29,759 nucleotides of DNA from VBCK01 sp035511515 (lineage in GTDB: Bacteria > Pseudomonadota > Gammaproteobacteria > Burkholderiales > Burkholderiaceae_F). Position numbers and translations under genes: made by a program. Below the pieces are notes generated by a model that saw only the letters and a program-made list of their open reading frames with translations, did no database searches and was not told the origin of the DNA. Position 1 is the first letter of the stretch, and the number at the start of each line of letters is the position of its first letter. Positions 1 to 8,849 of the stretch are shown here, in pieces. The stretch covers positions 1 to 29,759 of the forward strand of contig DATKFG010000137.1 of the NCBI GenBank assembly GCA_035511515.1, written 5' to 3'.

Positions 1-588
1 GCAGACCGCTGGGGCAATATGGTGTCGTGGATCAACAGCAATTTCGCCGGGTTCGGGTCCGGGATCACCGTTCGTGACTACGGCTTCATTCTGCACAACC
101 GTGGTGGTCTGTTCACCCTGGATCCGAAGAGCCCGAATGTCATCGCGCCGCAAAAGCGCCCGTACAACACGCTGTCGGCGATATTTGTCACCCAAAACGG
201 CAAGCCCTTGCTGACCTCCGGCCAGCATGGTGGTGATCAGCAGGGCATGGGGAACATGCAGGTGCTGGTGAACATTCTCGACCTTGGCGCGAACATGCAG
301 GCGGCGGGCGACATGGCCCGGTTCACCCATGCCCAAGTCGCCAACAAGTTGCAATTGGAGACTCAGTTGTTCAACCTGGTGGGGCCGCAACTGGTCAGCA
401 TGGGCCACAAAGCATCCGCCGCCGGGGGAGGCATCGCGGGAGGTTATCAGGGCATCATGTTCGTGCCCAATCCGAACGGCGGTCCGGAATTGTCGACGTG
501 CGGTAACGAGCAAGCGGACTGTGGCGTGAACGGTTTCTATCGAGCCGGATCCAATGTGAGAGAGGACGGCGACTCCATAGGTTGGTAG
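1..588 (+). CDS. gamma-glutamyltransferase, C-terminal part (5' truncated by window)
   Basis: The reading frame is open from base 1 and ends at TAG 586-588, giving 195 residues of the small catalytic subunit. Family-typical segments are GNMVSWINSNFAGFGSGI at the start, then NRGGLFTLDP, then RPYNTLSAIFV with the GQHGGDQQG stretch after it, and a terminal G-F-Y-R-A-G-S-N-V-R-E-D-G segment that resembles the usual C-terminus. Members hydrolyse or transfer the gamma-glutamyl group of glutathione and related compounds, usually in the periplasm after self-cleavage before a threonine. By comparison with the family that threonine should lie only about ten residues upstream of base 1, so it is not visible here. 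Slightly odd are two cysteines (STCGNEQADC) just before the C-terminal motif, which could form a disulphide. ATG 19 is an internal methionine, not the start. Confidence 0.9.
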   Translation, partial: ADRWGNMVSWINSNFAGFGSGITVRDYGFILHNRGGLFTLDPKSPNVIAPQKRPYNTLSAIFVTQNGKPLLTSGQHGGDQQGMGNMQVLVNILDLGANMQAAGDMARFTHAQVANKLQLETQLFNLVGPQLVSMGHKASAAGGGIAGGYQGIMFVPNPNGGPELSTCGNEQADCGVNGFYRAGSNVREDGDSIGW

Positions 589-651
589 CTCGGTCAAGGG
601 TGGTCAACCTGCGGGTTGAAGCCGAGCGGTGCGCCCACACCCTCACCCCGG

Positions 652-677
652 CCCTCTCCCGCTGGCGCGGGAGAGGG
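652..677. repeat. palindromic repeat, REP-like
   Basis: Perfect inverted repeat between the transferase and zinc-finger genes: arm ccctctcccgc (652-662), loop tggc, arm gcgggagaggg (667-677). It is preceded by caccctcaccccgg. Short GC-rich palindromes of this style are found many times in the intergenic regions of many proteobacterial genomes. No T-run follows on the plus strand (agaacttcttccc), so it is not a canonical intrinsic terminator, although it could still stall transcription after the transferase gene. Membership of a genome-wide repeat family is inferred from resemblance. Confidence 0.7.
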
Positions 678-765
678 AGAACTTCTTCCCGGCTGATGGG
701 TAACACTTCCGCACCTTCTGCCGCGCAGGCTCTTAGTAATATTGCGGTCGATCAGGATCGGATCG

Positions 766-1083
766 ATGACACGGTGCCCGCATTTCGACCAGATCCGCGA
801 CGTGACGCCGAGCGCCAACGGTTGCGAGGATTGCTTGAGGATCGGTGGCACCTGGAACGAGCTGCGGATCTGCCTGAGCTGCGGCCACGTCGGTTGTTGC
901 GACGATTCGAAGCATCGACACGCAACCGGGCACTTTCAGCAAACAGGCCATCCTCTGATAAGGTCGCTTGACGCGCGCGAGCACTGGGGCTGGTGCTATG
1001 CCGACAAGCGGTACTTCGAACGGATGCCGGCTCTGACCCGACGCAGGCCATGGTCGTTTCTGGCCCGTTGGCTCCGTCGTTGA
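766..1083 (+). CDS. UBP-type zinc-finger protein
   Basis: A 105-residue protein that is almost entirely one zf-UBP domain. It opens with a C-P-H pair (C4, H6), followed by CEDC (C20, C23), CLSCGHVGCC (C36, C39, C44, C45) and a histidine-rich segment (KHRHATGHF, then GHPLI). These supply the Cys/His ligands for zinc. In eukaryotes the fold binds the free C-terminus of ubiquitin; bacterial stand-alone copies are common and their role is not established. I chose ATG 766 because the domain begins at once after it; the in-frame ATG at 742 would add eight residues of no recognisable family sequence. The arginine/tryptophan-rich tail (RRRPWSFLARWLRR) is basic. Neighbours give no functional hint. Confidence 0.8.
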   Translation: MTRCPHFDQIRDVTPSANGCEDCLRIGGTWNELRICLSCGHVGCCDDSKHRHATGHFQQTGHPLIRSLDAREHWGWCYADKRYFERMPALTRRRPWSFLARWLRR

Positions 1084-1266
1084 TGGCGCTTGCACGGGCA
1101 TCAGCAGGGCAGGGCGACTCCAGCTCCGTATAGATTTGGTTACACAGTTCCCGCCGACGGTCGTCAACAGCCATTAGCCTGTGGCGTTATGGACGACTGC
1201 GGCCGCGGTCCGGCAACGGTCCGATCTTCGGCGCCGCCGCGGCCTGAACTCAGGATGGACTGGCAA

Positions 1267-2958
1267 ATGGGCGATCGAACCGAAAGATCTCTCGGGACAA
1301 GCGCCTTTGCGCTGTTGGTGCCGCTGGCGCTCGCAGCGTGCGGCGGAGGCGGCAGCAGCACCGGTGGCTCGCCGCCGGGTGGGGGCACACCGCCCCCGGC
1401 CGCGATGGCCGCCGACGATGCGTCGCGCCTGGCCGACCAGGCTGCGTTCGGGCCAACGCCGGCGCTGGTGGCGCAAATTTCCCAGCAAGGTTCGGCCTGG
1501 ATCGATGGCCAGATACAGACTGCGGCGACCGGCTATCCGGCGCTGCCGGTGGTGAGCCCGAATATCGCAATCGGGTGCCCGGCCACCCTTCCAGCCGGCA
1601 ACACCTGCGCGCGCGACAACTACAGTGCATTCCCGATCCAGCGCGTGTTTTTCCAGAATGCCCTGAGCGGGGCCGATCAGCTGCGCCAACGCGTTGCGCT
1701 GGCGTATTCGCAGATCTTCGTGGTGTCCTCGGTTCAGATCGCCCCGGCCTATGCGCTGCGTGAATACGAGCAGATGCTGCTCGACGACGCATTCGTCAAT
1801 TTCCGGCAAATCCTCCAGGACGTCACGTTAAGTCCGGTCATGGGCGCCTACCTCAACATGGCCAACAACAACAAGGGCAATCCCGCCAAGGGCATCTCAC
1901 CCAACGAGAACTATGCGCGCGAGGTCATGCAGCTGTTTTCGATCGGGGTCAACAAACTCAACCCGGACGGCTCGTTCGTGCTGCAAAACGGTGCACCGGT
2001 GCCGACCTACGATCAAGGCGCGATCGAGGGCTTCGCCAGCGTGTTCACCGGCTGGACTTACCCTACCGCGCCTGGCGCGGTGGCCAAGCCCAACAATCCG
2101 CAGTATTTCATCGGCCCGATGATCCCGGTCGATTCCAACCATGACATCAACCCCAAGGTCGTCCTCGACGGCAAAACACTGCCCGGGAACCAGACGACAC
2201 AGGCGGATCTGCAGCAGGGCCTGGATCTCATCTTCAATCACCCCAATGTCGGCCCGTTCGTGGGCAAACAACTGATCCAGTTCCTGGTCACGAGCAATCC
2301 GAGCCCGGCCTATGTCGCGCGCATCACCGCCGTCTTCAACAACGACGGCACGGGTGCGCGCGGCGACATGGCGGCCGTGATCAAGGCGATCCTGCTGGAC
2401 TCCGAGGCGCGCGGCAGCAGCATGACCGACCCCAATTACGGCAAGCTGCGCGAGCCGGTGGTGGACGTGGTCGCCGTCCTGCGGGCGCTCAATGGCAGCA
2501 GCGATGGCGTCTATCCGATCTCGGCCACCAACAGCATGGGACAGCCGCTGTTCGGTCCCAACACCGTCTTCAGCTTCTACCCACCCACCTATCCGCTGCC
2601 CGGCTCCAGCACATTGCTGGCGCCGCAGTTCGGCATCCTCAACACCGCGACGGCGCTTGCACGGCTCAATTTCCTCAACAACCTGTTGTTCTCGGCCAAC
2701 GGCATCGCGCCGGCCGCGAATGTGCCGGGCGCCACGGGTACGCAGATCGACCTTTCGTCCTACGAGGCCGATGCCGCTGATGCGAACGCTCTGGTGTCCC
2801 AGTTCGACGCCAACGTGTTGCACCATACGATGTCGGCCACCGAAGCCGCTGGCATCGTGCCGGCCATCAATGCGATCGTGGCCACCGACAGCCTCAACCG
2901 CGCGCGTGGCGCCGCCTACCTGGTCTTTGCGTCTCCGCGCTACCAGATCACGCGCTGA
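1267..2958 (+). CDS. DUF1800 family exported lipoprotein
   Basis: A 563-residue protein. The N-terminus is a lipoprotein signal: charged start, hydrophobic stretch, lipobox LAAC with C25, then a Gly/Ser/Pro-rich tether. DUF1800 hallmarks follow: LADQAAFGPTPALV near residue 55, RQRVALAYSQIF, PNENYAREVMQLFSIG at about 212-227, the FTGW motif near 260, GKQLIQFLV near 333, and an ARGDMAAVIKAILLD segment. The biochemical role of DUF1800 is unknown, but it is very often encoded beside DUF1501, as here (23 nt gap). I preferred ATG 1267 over ATG 1255 because AGGATGG lies eight bases upstream of 1267. A longer frame back to TTG 1090 adds sequence without family resemblance. It is probably anchored in an envelope membrane facing the periplasm or outside. 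Confidence 0.88.
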   Translation: MGDRTERSLGTSAFALLVPLALAACGGGGSSTGGSPPGGGTPPPAAMAADDASRLADQAAFGPTPALVAQISQQGSAWIDGQIQTAATGYPALPVVSPNIAIGCPATLPAGNTCARDNYSAFPIQRVFFQNALSGADQLRQRVALAYSQIFVVSSVQIAPAYALREYEQMLLDDAFVNFRQILQDVTLSPVMGAYLNMANNNKGNPAKGISPNENYAREVMQLFSIGVNKLNPDGSFVLQNGAPVPTYDQGAIEGFASVFTGWTYPTAPGAVAKPNNPQYFIGPMIPVDSNHDINPKVVLDGKTLPGNQTTQADLQQGLDLIFNHPNVGPFVGKQLIQFLVTSNPSPAYVARITAVFNNDGTGARGDMAAVIKAILLDSEARGSSMTDPNYGKLREPVVDVVAVLRALNGSSDGVYPISATNSMGQPLFGPNTVFSFYPPTYPLPGSSTLLAPQFGILNTATALARLNFLNNLLFSANGIAPAANVPGATGTQIDLSSYEADAADANALVSQFDANVLHHTMSATEAAGIVPAINAIVATDSLNRARGAAYLVFASPRYQITR

Positions 2959-2981
2959 ACCCCTTCGGGAGCGACCCAACC

Positions 2982-4412
2982 ATGGTCAACGATCAATTAC
3001 CGGCGTCCGCGGCAGCGCGGCGCCGCGTGCTGCGCCAGCTGGCCGGCATGGGTGCGCTGGGCCTGGTACCGAGTCTGGCCAGCGTGGTCAGCCAGGACGC
3101 GTATGCCGCCGGCTCCTACAAAGCCCTTGTCTGCGTCTTTCTGTTCGGGGGCAACGACGGCAACAACCTGGTCGTTCCCACCGACGCGACGGGCTACAAC
3201 AACTACTTCGTGTCGCGCGGCAACGTCGTCGGTACGCCGGCCAATGGGGCGCTGGCCCTGCCCGCTGCCGGCAGCGCGGGCGGCGTGCTGCCGCTGAACG
3301 GCGTCAACTACGGACTGCATCCATCGATGCCCGAACTGCAAGCGCTCTGGAATTCCGGCAACGTCGCGCTGCTCTTCAATGTCGGCACGCTGGTGCAGCC
3401 GCTCACGGTCGCGCAATACCAGGCCAGCAGCTCGAACCCCGCTGTGGTCCCCGCGAACCTGTTCTCGCATATCGACCAGCAGCACCAGATGCAGATCACA
3501 TCGCTCCCGATCAGCAGCGGCACCACCGGCTGGGCGGGACGCATGGCCGATCAGATCGGCACGGCCGGGGCCAATGTGCCGGTGGGTATCTCGGCCGCGG
3601 GCAACGCGCTGTTTCTGGCCGGTGCATCCTCGGTGCCGATCGTCGTGCCCCAAAGCGGGTCGCTCGTCTACAACGGCTTCAATGGCAGCGCAGCCGCGAA
3701 TGCGCGCCTGGCTGCGCTCCAATCGCTGTTCGCGTCCGGCAGCGACGCAACGATGGTCTCGAGTCTGGGCGCGGTGCAGGCCGACGCGCTGGCCAAGGCC
3801 AATTTGCTCAATCCGATTCTGTCCGGAACTTCGGCACTGGCGAGCAATTTCCCGACCATCAACAACACCCTGTCCGGCCTGTCGCAGCAGCTGTTGCAGG
3901 TGGCAAGGCTGATCCAGGCGGCCACTGCGGGAACCATCAGCGCGCCGGCCCAGCAGATTTTCTTCGTCGATCTGCAGGGCTTCGACACGCACAACGATCA
4001 GCTCGACCGGCAGGCACCGCTGCTCGCCGACCTGTCCTCGTCGCTGGCAGGTTTCTACAAGGCGATGGTTGCCATCGGTCAACAGAACAACGTGACCGCA
4101 TTCACGCTGTCGGACTTTTCTCGCACGATGAAGCCGGCTTCGGGCAGCGGTTCGGACCACGCGTGGGGTTCGCACCACCTCGTGATGGGCGGCACGGCAA
4201 CGGTCAAGTCAGGGATCTACGGCACCTTCCCCGATCTGACGCTCGGTGGCGCATCGGACGTATCGGTCGAAGGGCGCTGGCTTCCCGGCGTGTCGATCGA
4301 TCAGTATGGTGCGACGCTGGGCAGATGGCTGGGGCTCACCCCCGCGCAGCTGGCGATCGCCTTACCCAACCTGGCCAATTTCACGACCAAGGATCTTGGA
4401 TTTCTGGCCTAG
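2982..4412 (+). CDS. DUF1501 family protein with Tat-like leader
   Basis: A 476-residue protein, the usual partner of the DUF1800 gene just upstream. The leader has ARRRVLRQLAG (residues 12-22), close to a twin-arginine motif, then a hydrophobic stretch and a probable cleavage after AYA (about residue 42). The mature part begins with the DUF1501 signature LVCVFLFGGNDGNN (49-62). Further conserved blocks are FFVDLQGFDTHNDQ (about 326-339), TLSDFSRT (about 374-381) and the SDHAWGSHH segment (about 390-398). The Asp/His pattern is reminiscent of the alkaline phosphatase/sulfatase superfamily, to which DUF1501 has been related, but no substrate is known. Export through Tat would suit a cofactor- or metal-bound protein. 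The gene ends 37 nt from the convergent propeller gene. Confidence 0.88.
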   Translation: MVNDQLPASAAARRRVLRQLAGMGALGLVPSLASVVSQDAYAAGSYKALVCVFLFGGNDGNNLVVPTDATGYNNYFVSRGNVVGTPANGALALPAAGSAGGVLPLNGVNYGLHPSMPELQALWNSGNVALLFNVGTLVQPLTVAQYQASSSNPAVVPANLFSHIDQQHQMQITSLPISSGTTGWAGRMADQIGTAGANVPVGISAAGNALFLAGASSVPIVVPQSGSLVYNGFNGSAAANARLAALQSLFASGSDATMVSSLGAVQADALAKANLLNPILSGTSALASNFPTINNTLSGLSQQLLQVARLIQAATAGTISAPAQQIFFVDLQGFDTHNDQLDRQAPLLADLSSSLAGFYKAMVAIGQQNNVTAFTLSDFSRTMKPASGSGSDHAWGSHHLVMGGTATVKSGIYGTFPDLTLGGASDVSVEGRWLPGVSIDQYGATLGRWLGLTPAQLAIALPNLANFTTKDLGFLA

Positions 4413-4449
4413 CCCCGCTGGCCCCCGGCTGCCGCGGCCGACTTCGACT

Positions 4450-5805
4450 TCAATGCATCTGCCCATCGTCGTCGTTGTCGTCCGCGTCGCCCACATGCAC
4501 GTAGACGGCGACACACCCGTTGTTGCTGCCGCAGATTCCCGCTCCCACCGCCGTGCTATCACCGCCGGCTCCGACCACTGAAACCGGCGCCACTTGCGGG
4601 ACATAGATCCGGTTCAGGCGTGAGTCGGCCGCCACCGAGTGCGAATTCTGGGATTGCGGGATGGTCTCGATCAGCAGATTCGTTTCCGCGTCGATCACGC
4701 CGAGCACGGCCCCGCCATTGGGTGCCGGGCAACCTGCCGGCAGCCCGCACGCCCTGCTGGCGCCCGTGTAGTAGCGCTTGTTGCCCGCGTTGAACCAGAC
4801 CTCATCGGAACCGGTAATTGCGCCGATGTTGGCAAAATGCCTGTTCTTCGCGTTAATGACGAGCGTGCTCGCGTCGCTCGGGTTGTTCTGCGGGGTGCAG
4901 CCCAGCAGCAGATTGGCATGCGGTCCGACCGTGGCACCGTTCGGTCCACACCCGCTGAGCTTTACGACGCCGGCGTTCGTGCCTGGATCGAACGCGCCCA
5001 TTGCGGCGGAGGGCGCCGACAGCGTGGCTGGATCGATCACGAGCAATCCGCCGTGGCAGGCAATCGGGCCAGCCAGCTGGCCGTAATTGCAGCCAGCCGG
5101 GTTGTTCGCGATGACCGGAATCGACACATAGAAGCGCCCGGTCTTGGGCTCCCAGGTCGACTGCTCGATCGACAAACCGAAGCCCGGCGGCACGATGGCG
5201 GGGTCGACCGTGATCCGGGTGATCGCGCGCACCGCGCTCGCACCCGCATCCCCGTTGGCGGCAAACAGCGTGGCAAAGGGCGGGTCCTCGGCATTGTTGG
5301 CGGCGAGCAGCAACGCGCCGTCCGGCGTCAATGCCATTTCATCGACCCTCGTGGTGCCGCCCGTGCTGATGATCTGCTGGGTGGCCGACTGGGCGGGCGC
5401 GTCCAGATCGATCACATGCAGCGTGCTGTCTCCGTCACCGGCATAGAGCCACCGGCCGTGGGACGTGACTCCATCGGGGCCGGAGAGGTTGTTGTTCACG
5501 GCCCCGGCGGGGTTGCGCTTGACGCCTACGAAACCGCCGATGGTCCGCTTGAAGGCATTGCCCTGCGTGTCGAGCACGTCGATGCCGGCATTGGAGCGAT
5601 CGCTCAGATAGTATTCGGACCGATCCTGGCTGACCCAGCTGATGTCGAACGACAGCAGCGGGTTGCCGGGGATGAGAACCGCGGTCAGGCATCGGGTCTG
5701 CGTCGTGGTCGGTGCCCCGGCGCCGCTGCACGGACCTGCCAGCGCTGCGCCGGATACCGCGAGCGACACCGCCCCGATGAGCGTCGGACAAAGTCTCGCC
5801 CGCAT
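4450..5805 (-). CDS. secreted beta-propeller-like protein
   Basis: A 451-residue protein with an N-terminal signal peptide (MRARLCPTLIG followed by hydrophobic residues, likely cleaved after AALA at about residue 23). A clear AGGAGG lies nine bases before the ATG. The mature sequence contains repeated strand-turn units of the YVTN/SMP-30 kind, for example YYLSDRSNAGIDVLD, WLYAGDGDSTLHVIDLD, MALTPDGALLLAANN, LLVIDPATL and GVIDAETNLLIETI, consistent with a six- or seven-bladed propeller. At least ten cysteines are present, several probably in disulphides, in keeping with an extracytoplasmic location. The C-terminus is strongly acidic (DADDNDDDG) and could bind calcium. I do not recognise a precise family or reaction. 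It lies downstream of the di-haem lipoprotein gene, 259 nt away. Confidence 0.7.
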   Translation of the reverse strand: MRARLCPTLIGAVSLAVSGAALAGPCSGAGAPTTTQTRCLTAVLIPGNPLLSFDISWVSQDRSEYYLSDRSNAGIDVLDTQGNAFKRTIGGFVGVKRNPAGAVNNNLSGPDGVTSHGRWLYAGDGDSTLHVIDLDAPAQSATQQIISTGGTTRVDEMALTPDGALLLAANNAEDPPFATLFAANGDAGASAVRAITRITVDPAIVPPGFGLSIEQSTWEPKTGRFYVSIPVIANNPAGCNYGQLAGPIACHGGLLVIDPATLSAPSAAMGAFDPGTNAGVVKLSGCGPNGATVGPHANLLLGCTPQNNPSDASTLVINAKNRHFANIGAITGSDEVWFNAGNKRYYTGASRACGLPAGCPAPNGGAVLGVIDAETNLLIETIPQSQNSHSVAADSRLNRIYVPQVAPVSVVGAGGDSTAVGAGICGSNNGCVAVYVHVGDADDNDDDGQMH

Positions 5806-6064
5806 TTGTGTGCCTCCTCGGACAGGTGAAGCGTGCTGCCATGCAGGGCCCTGGCCGAAGCGGCGACAAACCCGCTGCGCAGCGCACCTGCTTTTTTCTG
5901 AGCTTGTTTTGCCGCGAGCCTTGATCAGGCCCGCGCTTCACGCACAGCTAAGCTAGGATCGCGCGGGAAGCCCGTCAATGGGTTTGAATACCCCAAGTGT
6001 TCCAGACGCCCGCTCCTGTCGATTTTGCGACTACCCCGATCCGGCTGATCGCGGATTCGGTCAC

Positions 6065-7489
6065 CTAGAGCGACCGCAAGAAGTTGACCACATCCTGCTG
6101 CTGCGGAGTTGGCAAACGTTCGAACCGCCGAATGACCTCGTTCGCTTCGCTGCCTGGGCTGCGGTGGGCCACGATCGCCTGGACCAGGTCCTTGGTGCGT
6201 CCGTCATGCAGGAAGAAGATCCGTTGCCCGACACCCCACAGGGGTGCGCTGCGGAACTCGTCGGGCCCGGCGCCGCCCTGCGTAATGCCGTCCGCCAGGC
6301 CGCTGCCCATGTGGTGGACCAGCAAGTCCGAGTACAGATGCACCGGTTGGTTCGACACTGCCGCGCTGGGCGAGGTCGACGATCCGCTGGCGATCGCCTT
6401 GCCGGTCATCAGCATGGGAGTGTGGCAATGCGTGCAGCCGATCTGCTCGAAGACGGCGCGCCCGTTGGCGGTCGATTTCGTGACGGGGGCGGGGGACGGC
6501 GGCGCCAGCATCCGCATGAAATTGGAGAAGGCGTCCATATCCGAGATCACCGCCGCCAGGCCGGCCGCCGTCGGCGTGAAGTTGATCGTGTCTTCTGGCG
6601 TCGGATTGAACTGGCAGCTCGGCGTCTCGTCGCGCTTTTGTGGAAATAACTGGTTCGAGACACCCATCTCGACGTTGTAGGCCTCGCCGGAGAACATCCG
6701 CAGCGACTTGTTCTGCGCTTTCCAGCCGAAGCGCGTGATCGTGCCGTCGTTACCGCTGCGGTTGACGTTGCCGCTGAGGATCGAGTTCGGGTGGCCGGAA
6801 ATCCCCATGGCTGATTTCGCGGGGCGGTTGTTGTCCATGTTGGCGAGAATCGCCGAATCCGGGATCGCTTCGATCAGCCCATCGCCGAAGGTCGGCGTCG
6901 GGATGCGAAAGATGATGTTGGGATTTCCGCCCGCGCCGGTAACCGGGTCGCCGGCCGGCAGGAAGCTTTCCTGCGCGATGTTGCAGCCGACCGCATCGCT
7001 GCGCCCGGTGATCACGAACAGATCGTGGACGTTGCCGTCGGTGGTCCCGTCCGCGTGCTGCTGGAAGCGCGCTTCGCGGATCGGTCCCGCTGCCGTGATG
7101 AACCAGGGTATCGCGTTCTTCGCACCGTTCAGCGTCGCAACGGCGATCAGCGGATTGGCGGCCGGGCTGGTTCCGCCGACGGTGGGCTGCGAATGGCAGC
7201 TGAAACACTGGTTCGAATTGAAGCGCGGCCCAAGGCCGTTGCTGCTGCCGCCGGTCACCGACTCGATGTCGAGAAAGCGGGTCAGGCCGTCGTTGAAGAA
7301 CGTCGTCTCGTCGGCGGTAAGTCCTTTCAGCGGTCCGCCCGCGGTGGGCGCTCCGCCGCGCACGCCGGGATCGACGGCGCCGGGCGGGGGCGGGCTCGGT
7401 TCGGCGCATCCGGCCAGCACAAGGGTCGCTAGGGCGATGGGCGCGCAACTGCCGCGCACGATCCACGTTGGGCGATCCGTCATTTTCAT
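6065..7489 (-). CDS. di-haem oxidoreductase-family (DHOR) lipoprotein
   Basis: A 474-residue protein with a lipoprotein signal (LVLAGC, C28) and a proline-rich tether. Two c-type haem attachment motifs are visible: CFSCH at 95-99 and CTHCH at 352-356. Further family signatures are GDGLIEAIPD (202-211), the SGHPNSIL stretch, and PLWGVGQRIFFLHDGR (416-431). This matches the DHOR/thiol-oxidoreductase family related to di-haem peroxidases. Members are periplasmic electron-transfer proteins whose natural substrates are mostly unknown. Start: GGAG lies six bases before ATG 7489, so that methionine is favoured over the one at 7483. It is 100 nt downstream of the FAD oxidoreductase on the same strand and could be read from that operon or from its own promoter. 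Confidence 0.85.
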   Translation of the reverse strand: MKMTDRPTWIVRGSCAPIALATLVLAGCAEPSPPPPGAVDPGVRGGAPTAGGPLKGLTADETTFFNDGLTRFLDIESVTGGSSNGLGPRFNSNQCFSCHSQPTVGGTSPAANPLIAVATLNGAKNAIPWFITAAGPIREARFQQHADGTTDGNVHDLFVITGRSDAVGCNIAQESFLPAGDPVTGAGGNPNIIFRIPTPTFGDGLIEAIPDSAILANMDNNRPAKSAMGISGHPNSILSGNVNRSGNDGTITRFGWKAQNKSLRMFSGEAYNVEMGVSNQLFPQKRDETPSCQFNPTPEDTINFTPTAAGLAAVISDMDAFSNFMRMLAPPSPAPVTKSTANGRAVFEQIGCTHCHTPMLMTGKAIASGSSTSPSAAVSNQPVHLYSDLLVHHMGSGLADGITQGGAGPDEFRSAPLWGVGQRIFFLHDGRTKDLVQAIVAHRSPGSEANEVIRRFERLPTPQQQDVVNFLRSL

Positions 7490-7589
7490 GGTCGCTCCTC
7501 AACAAAGCGGGCTGACGCCGGCCATCTTGCCAAATGCTGCGCCCGTCGCTTTCATCTGAATGTTCGACCCCTGCCGACGCTATGGCCGC

Positions 7590-8846
7590 CTAGAAGCGCT
7601 CCAGTGCGAAGGGTTGTAGCGGAACCGGCGGGGGTTGGCCAAGCGCGATAGCCCGGACCATGTCCGCGGTAATGGCTGCCAGGGTCAGACCCAGATGCTG
7701 ATGCCCAAAAGCGGCGATGATCGATTGCGCGGACCGCAGGCGGCCGATGGCCGGCAGCGAGTCCGGCAGAGTCGGCCGATTTCCCATCCACCGGGGCGCA
7801 TCTTCGGGAACCTCGAGCGGGCCGACGAGTTCCTCGGCAAGCTCCTTGAGCATCACGGCCCTCGCCCATGCCGGCGGCGAATCGGGGGACGCCAACTCGA
7901 CGGTTCCGGCGAGTCTGAGGCCCTCCGACATCGGCGTGATCACGAACTCCGGCCGGGCGCCGATGATCGGGACCCGTGGATGTGGCATTCCTGCGCGATA
8001 AGGAACCATCAAGTGGTAACCGCGCTCCGCGGCCAACGGAACGCGGATCTGCAACCCCTTCAGCAGCGCTCGCGAGCGTATTCCGGCGGCGACCACGCAT
8101 TGGCGGGCCACGTAGCGGCGTTCACTGGAGCCAAGGGCGACGATCTCGCCCGACGCGGGCACGATGCGCCCGATATCGTCGCGGGCGACCGAGGCGCCGG
8201 CCGCGACCGAGGCTTCTGTCAGCCGGCGCGTGAGCGCGCCCGGATCGACGCAATACTGCGCATCCGGGTAAGCAAAGGCTCCGACGATGGTCGAACGCAG
8301 TGTCGGTTCGATGGCCCTGGCCGCGGGCGTATCGAGCTCATCGACCGCAATGCCGTAGCGGCGAATCGCGTCCACGAACGGCCGGCGCGAATCCATGGCG
8401 GCGCGGCTGCGTGCGACGACCAGCACAGGGCCGGTTCGTATCAGGTGCGAGACGCCGGAAGCTTCGGCAAGCCTGTGCCATGAATCCCGCGAAGGGCCCA
8501 GCAGCGACGCCAGCGCGGCCGCAGCCCGCCGTACCTGCGCCGGACGCGTGTTGAACATGAAACGCGCCAGCCACGGCAGCGTGATCCACAGTCCGCTCGG
8601 CGCGATCCGCAGCGGACTCTTTCTGGAGAGCAGCATCCGCGGCAACTGCGTCCAAAGGCCCGGTGTCGCAAGCGGAAAAACCTCCCCGTAGGCGAAGTGA
8701 CCAGCATTGCCCCAGGATGCAGCGGCCTGGCGATCGCCACGGTCGATCAGCACAACGCTCATCCCCGCGGTGCTGAGCGAAAATGCGCAGGCCGCTCCCA
8801 CGATCCCCGCTCCGACAATTGCGACGTCGTAGCGGGCCTGCGCCAT
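7590..8846 (-). CDS. DadA-like FAD oxidoreductase, probable D-hydroxyproline dehydrogenase
   Basis: A 418-residue protein of the FAD-dependent amino-acid oxidase/dehydrogenase (DAO) family. The dinucleotide-binding motif is at the N-terminus: VAIVGAGIVGAACA (9-22), with an acidic residue ending the second strand (VLIDRGD). The SWGNAGHFAYGEVFP segment and the C-terminal FGHQHLGLTLAA segment are typical of the DadA-type dehydrogenases that oxidise D-amino acids to imino acids and pass electrons to the respiratory chain. Placed three bases after the 4-hydroxyproline epimerase stop and in one run with a HypD-type deaminase, it most likely oxidises cis-4-hydroxy-D-proline to 1-pyrroline-4-hydroxy-2-carboxylate. 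Family assignment is secure; the substrate rests on gene context. Start is by translational coupling, with no strong ribosome site. Confidence 0.85.
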   Translation of the reverse strand: MAQARYDVAIVGAGIVGAACAFSLSTAGMSVVLIDRGDRQAAASWGNAGHFAYGEVFPLATPGLWTQLPRMLLSRKSPLRIAPSGLWITLPWLARFMFNTRPAQVRRAAAALASLLGPSRDSWHRLAEASGVSHLIRTGPVLVVARSRAAMDSRRPFVDAIRRYGIAVDELDTPAARAIEPTLRSTIVGAFAYPDAQYCVDPGALTRRLTEASVAAGASVARDDIGRIVPASGEIVALGSSERRYVARQCVVAAGIRSRALLKGLQIRVPLAAERGYHLMVPYRAGMPHPRVPIIGARPEFVITPMSEGLRLAGTVELASPDSPPAWARAVMLKELAEELVGPLEVPEDAPRWMGNRPTLPDSLPAIGRLRSAQSIIAAFGHQHLGLTLAAITADMVRAIALGQPPPVPLQPFALERF

Positions 8847-8849
8847 CGA

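Noticed and set aside
1090..1266. Upstream start for the DUF1800 protein at TTG 1090 or ATG 1255
   Set aside because: These starts would bury the lipoprotein signal behind tens of polar residues or lack a ribosome site; ATG 1267 has AGGATGG at good spacing and gives a normal signal peptide.
2492..4504. 670-residue plus-strand open frame
   Set aside because: It is an alternative frame across the DUF1800 and DUF1501 genes, with Arg/Ala-rich translation and no family motifs.
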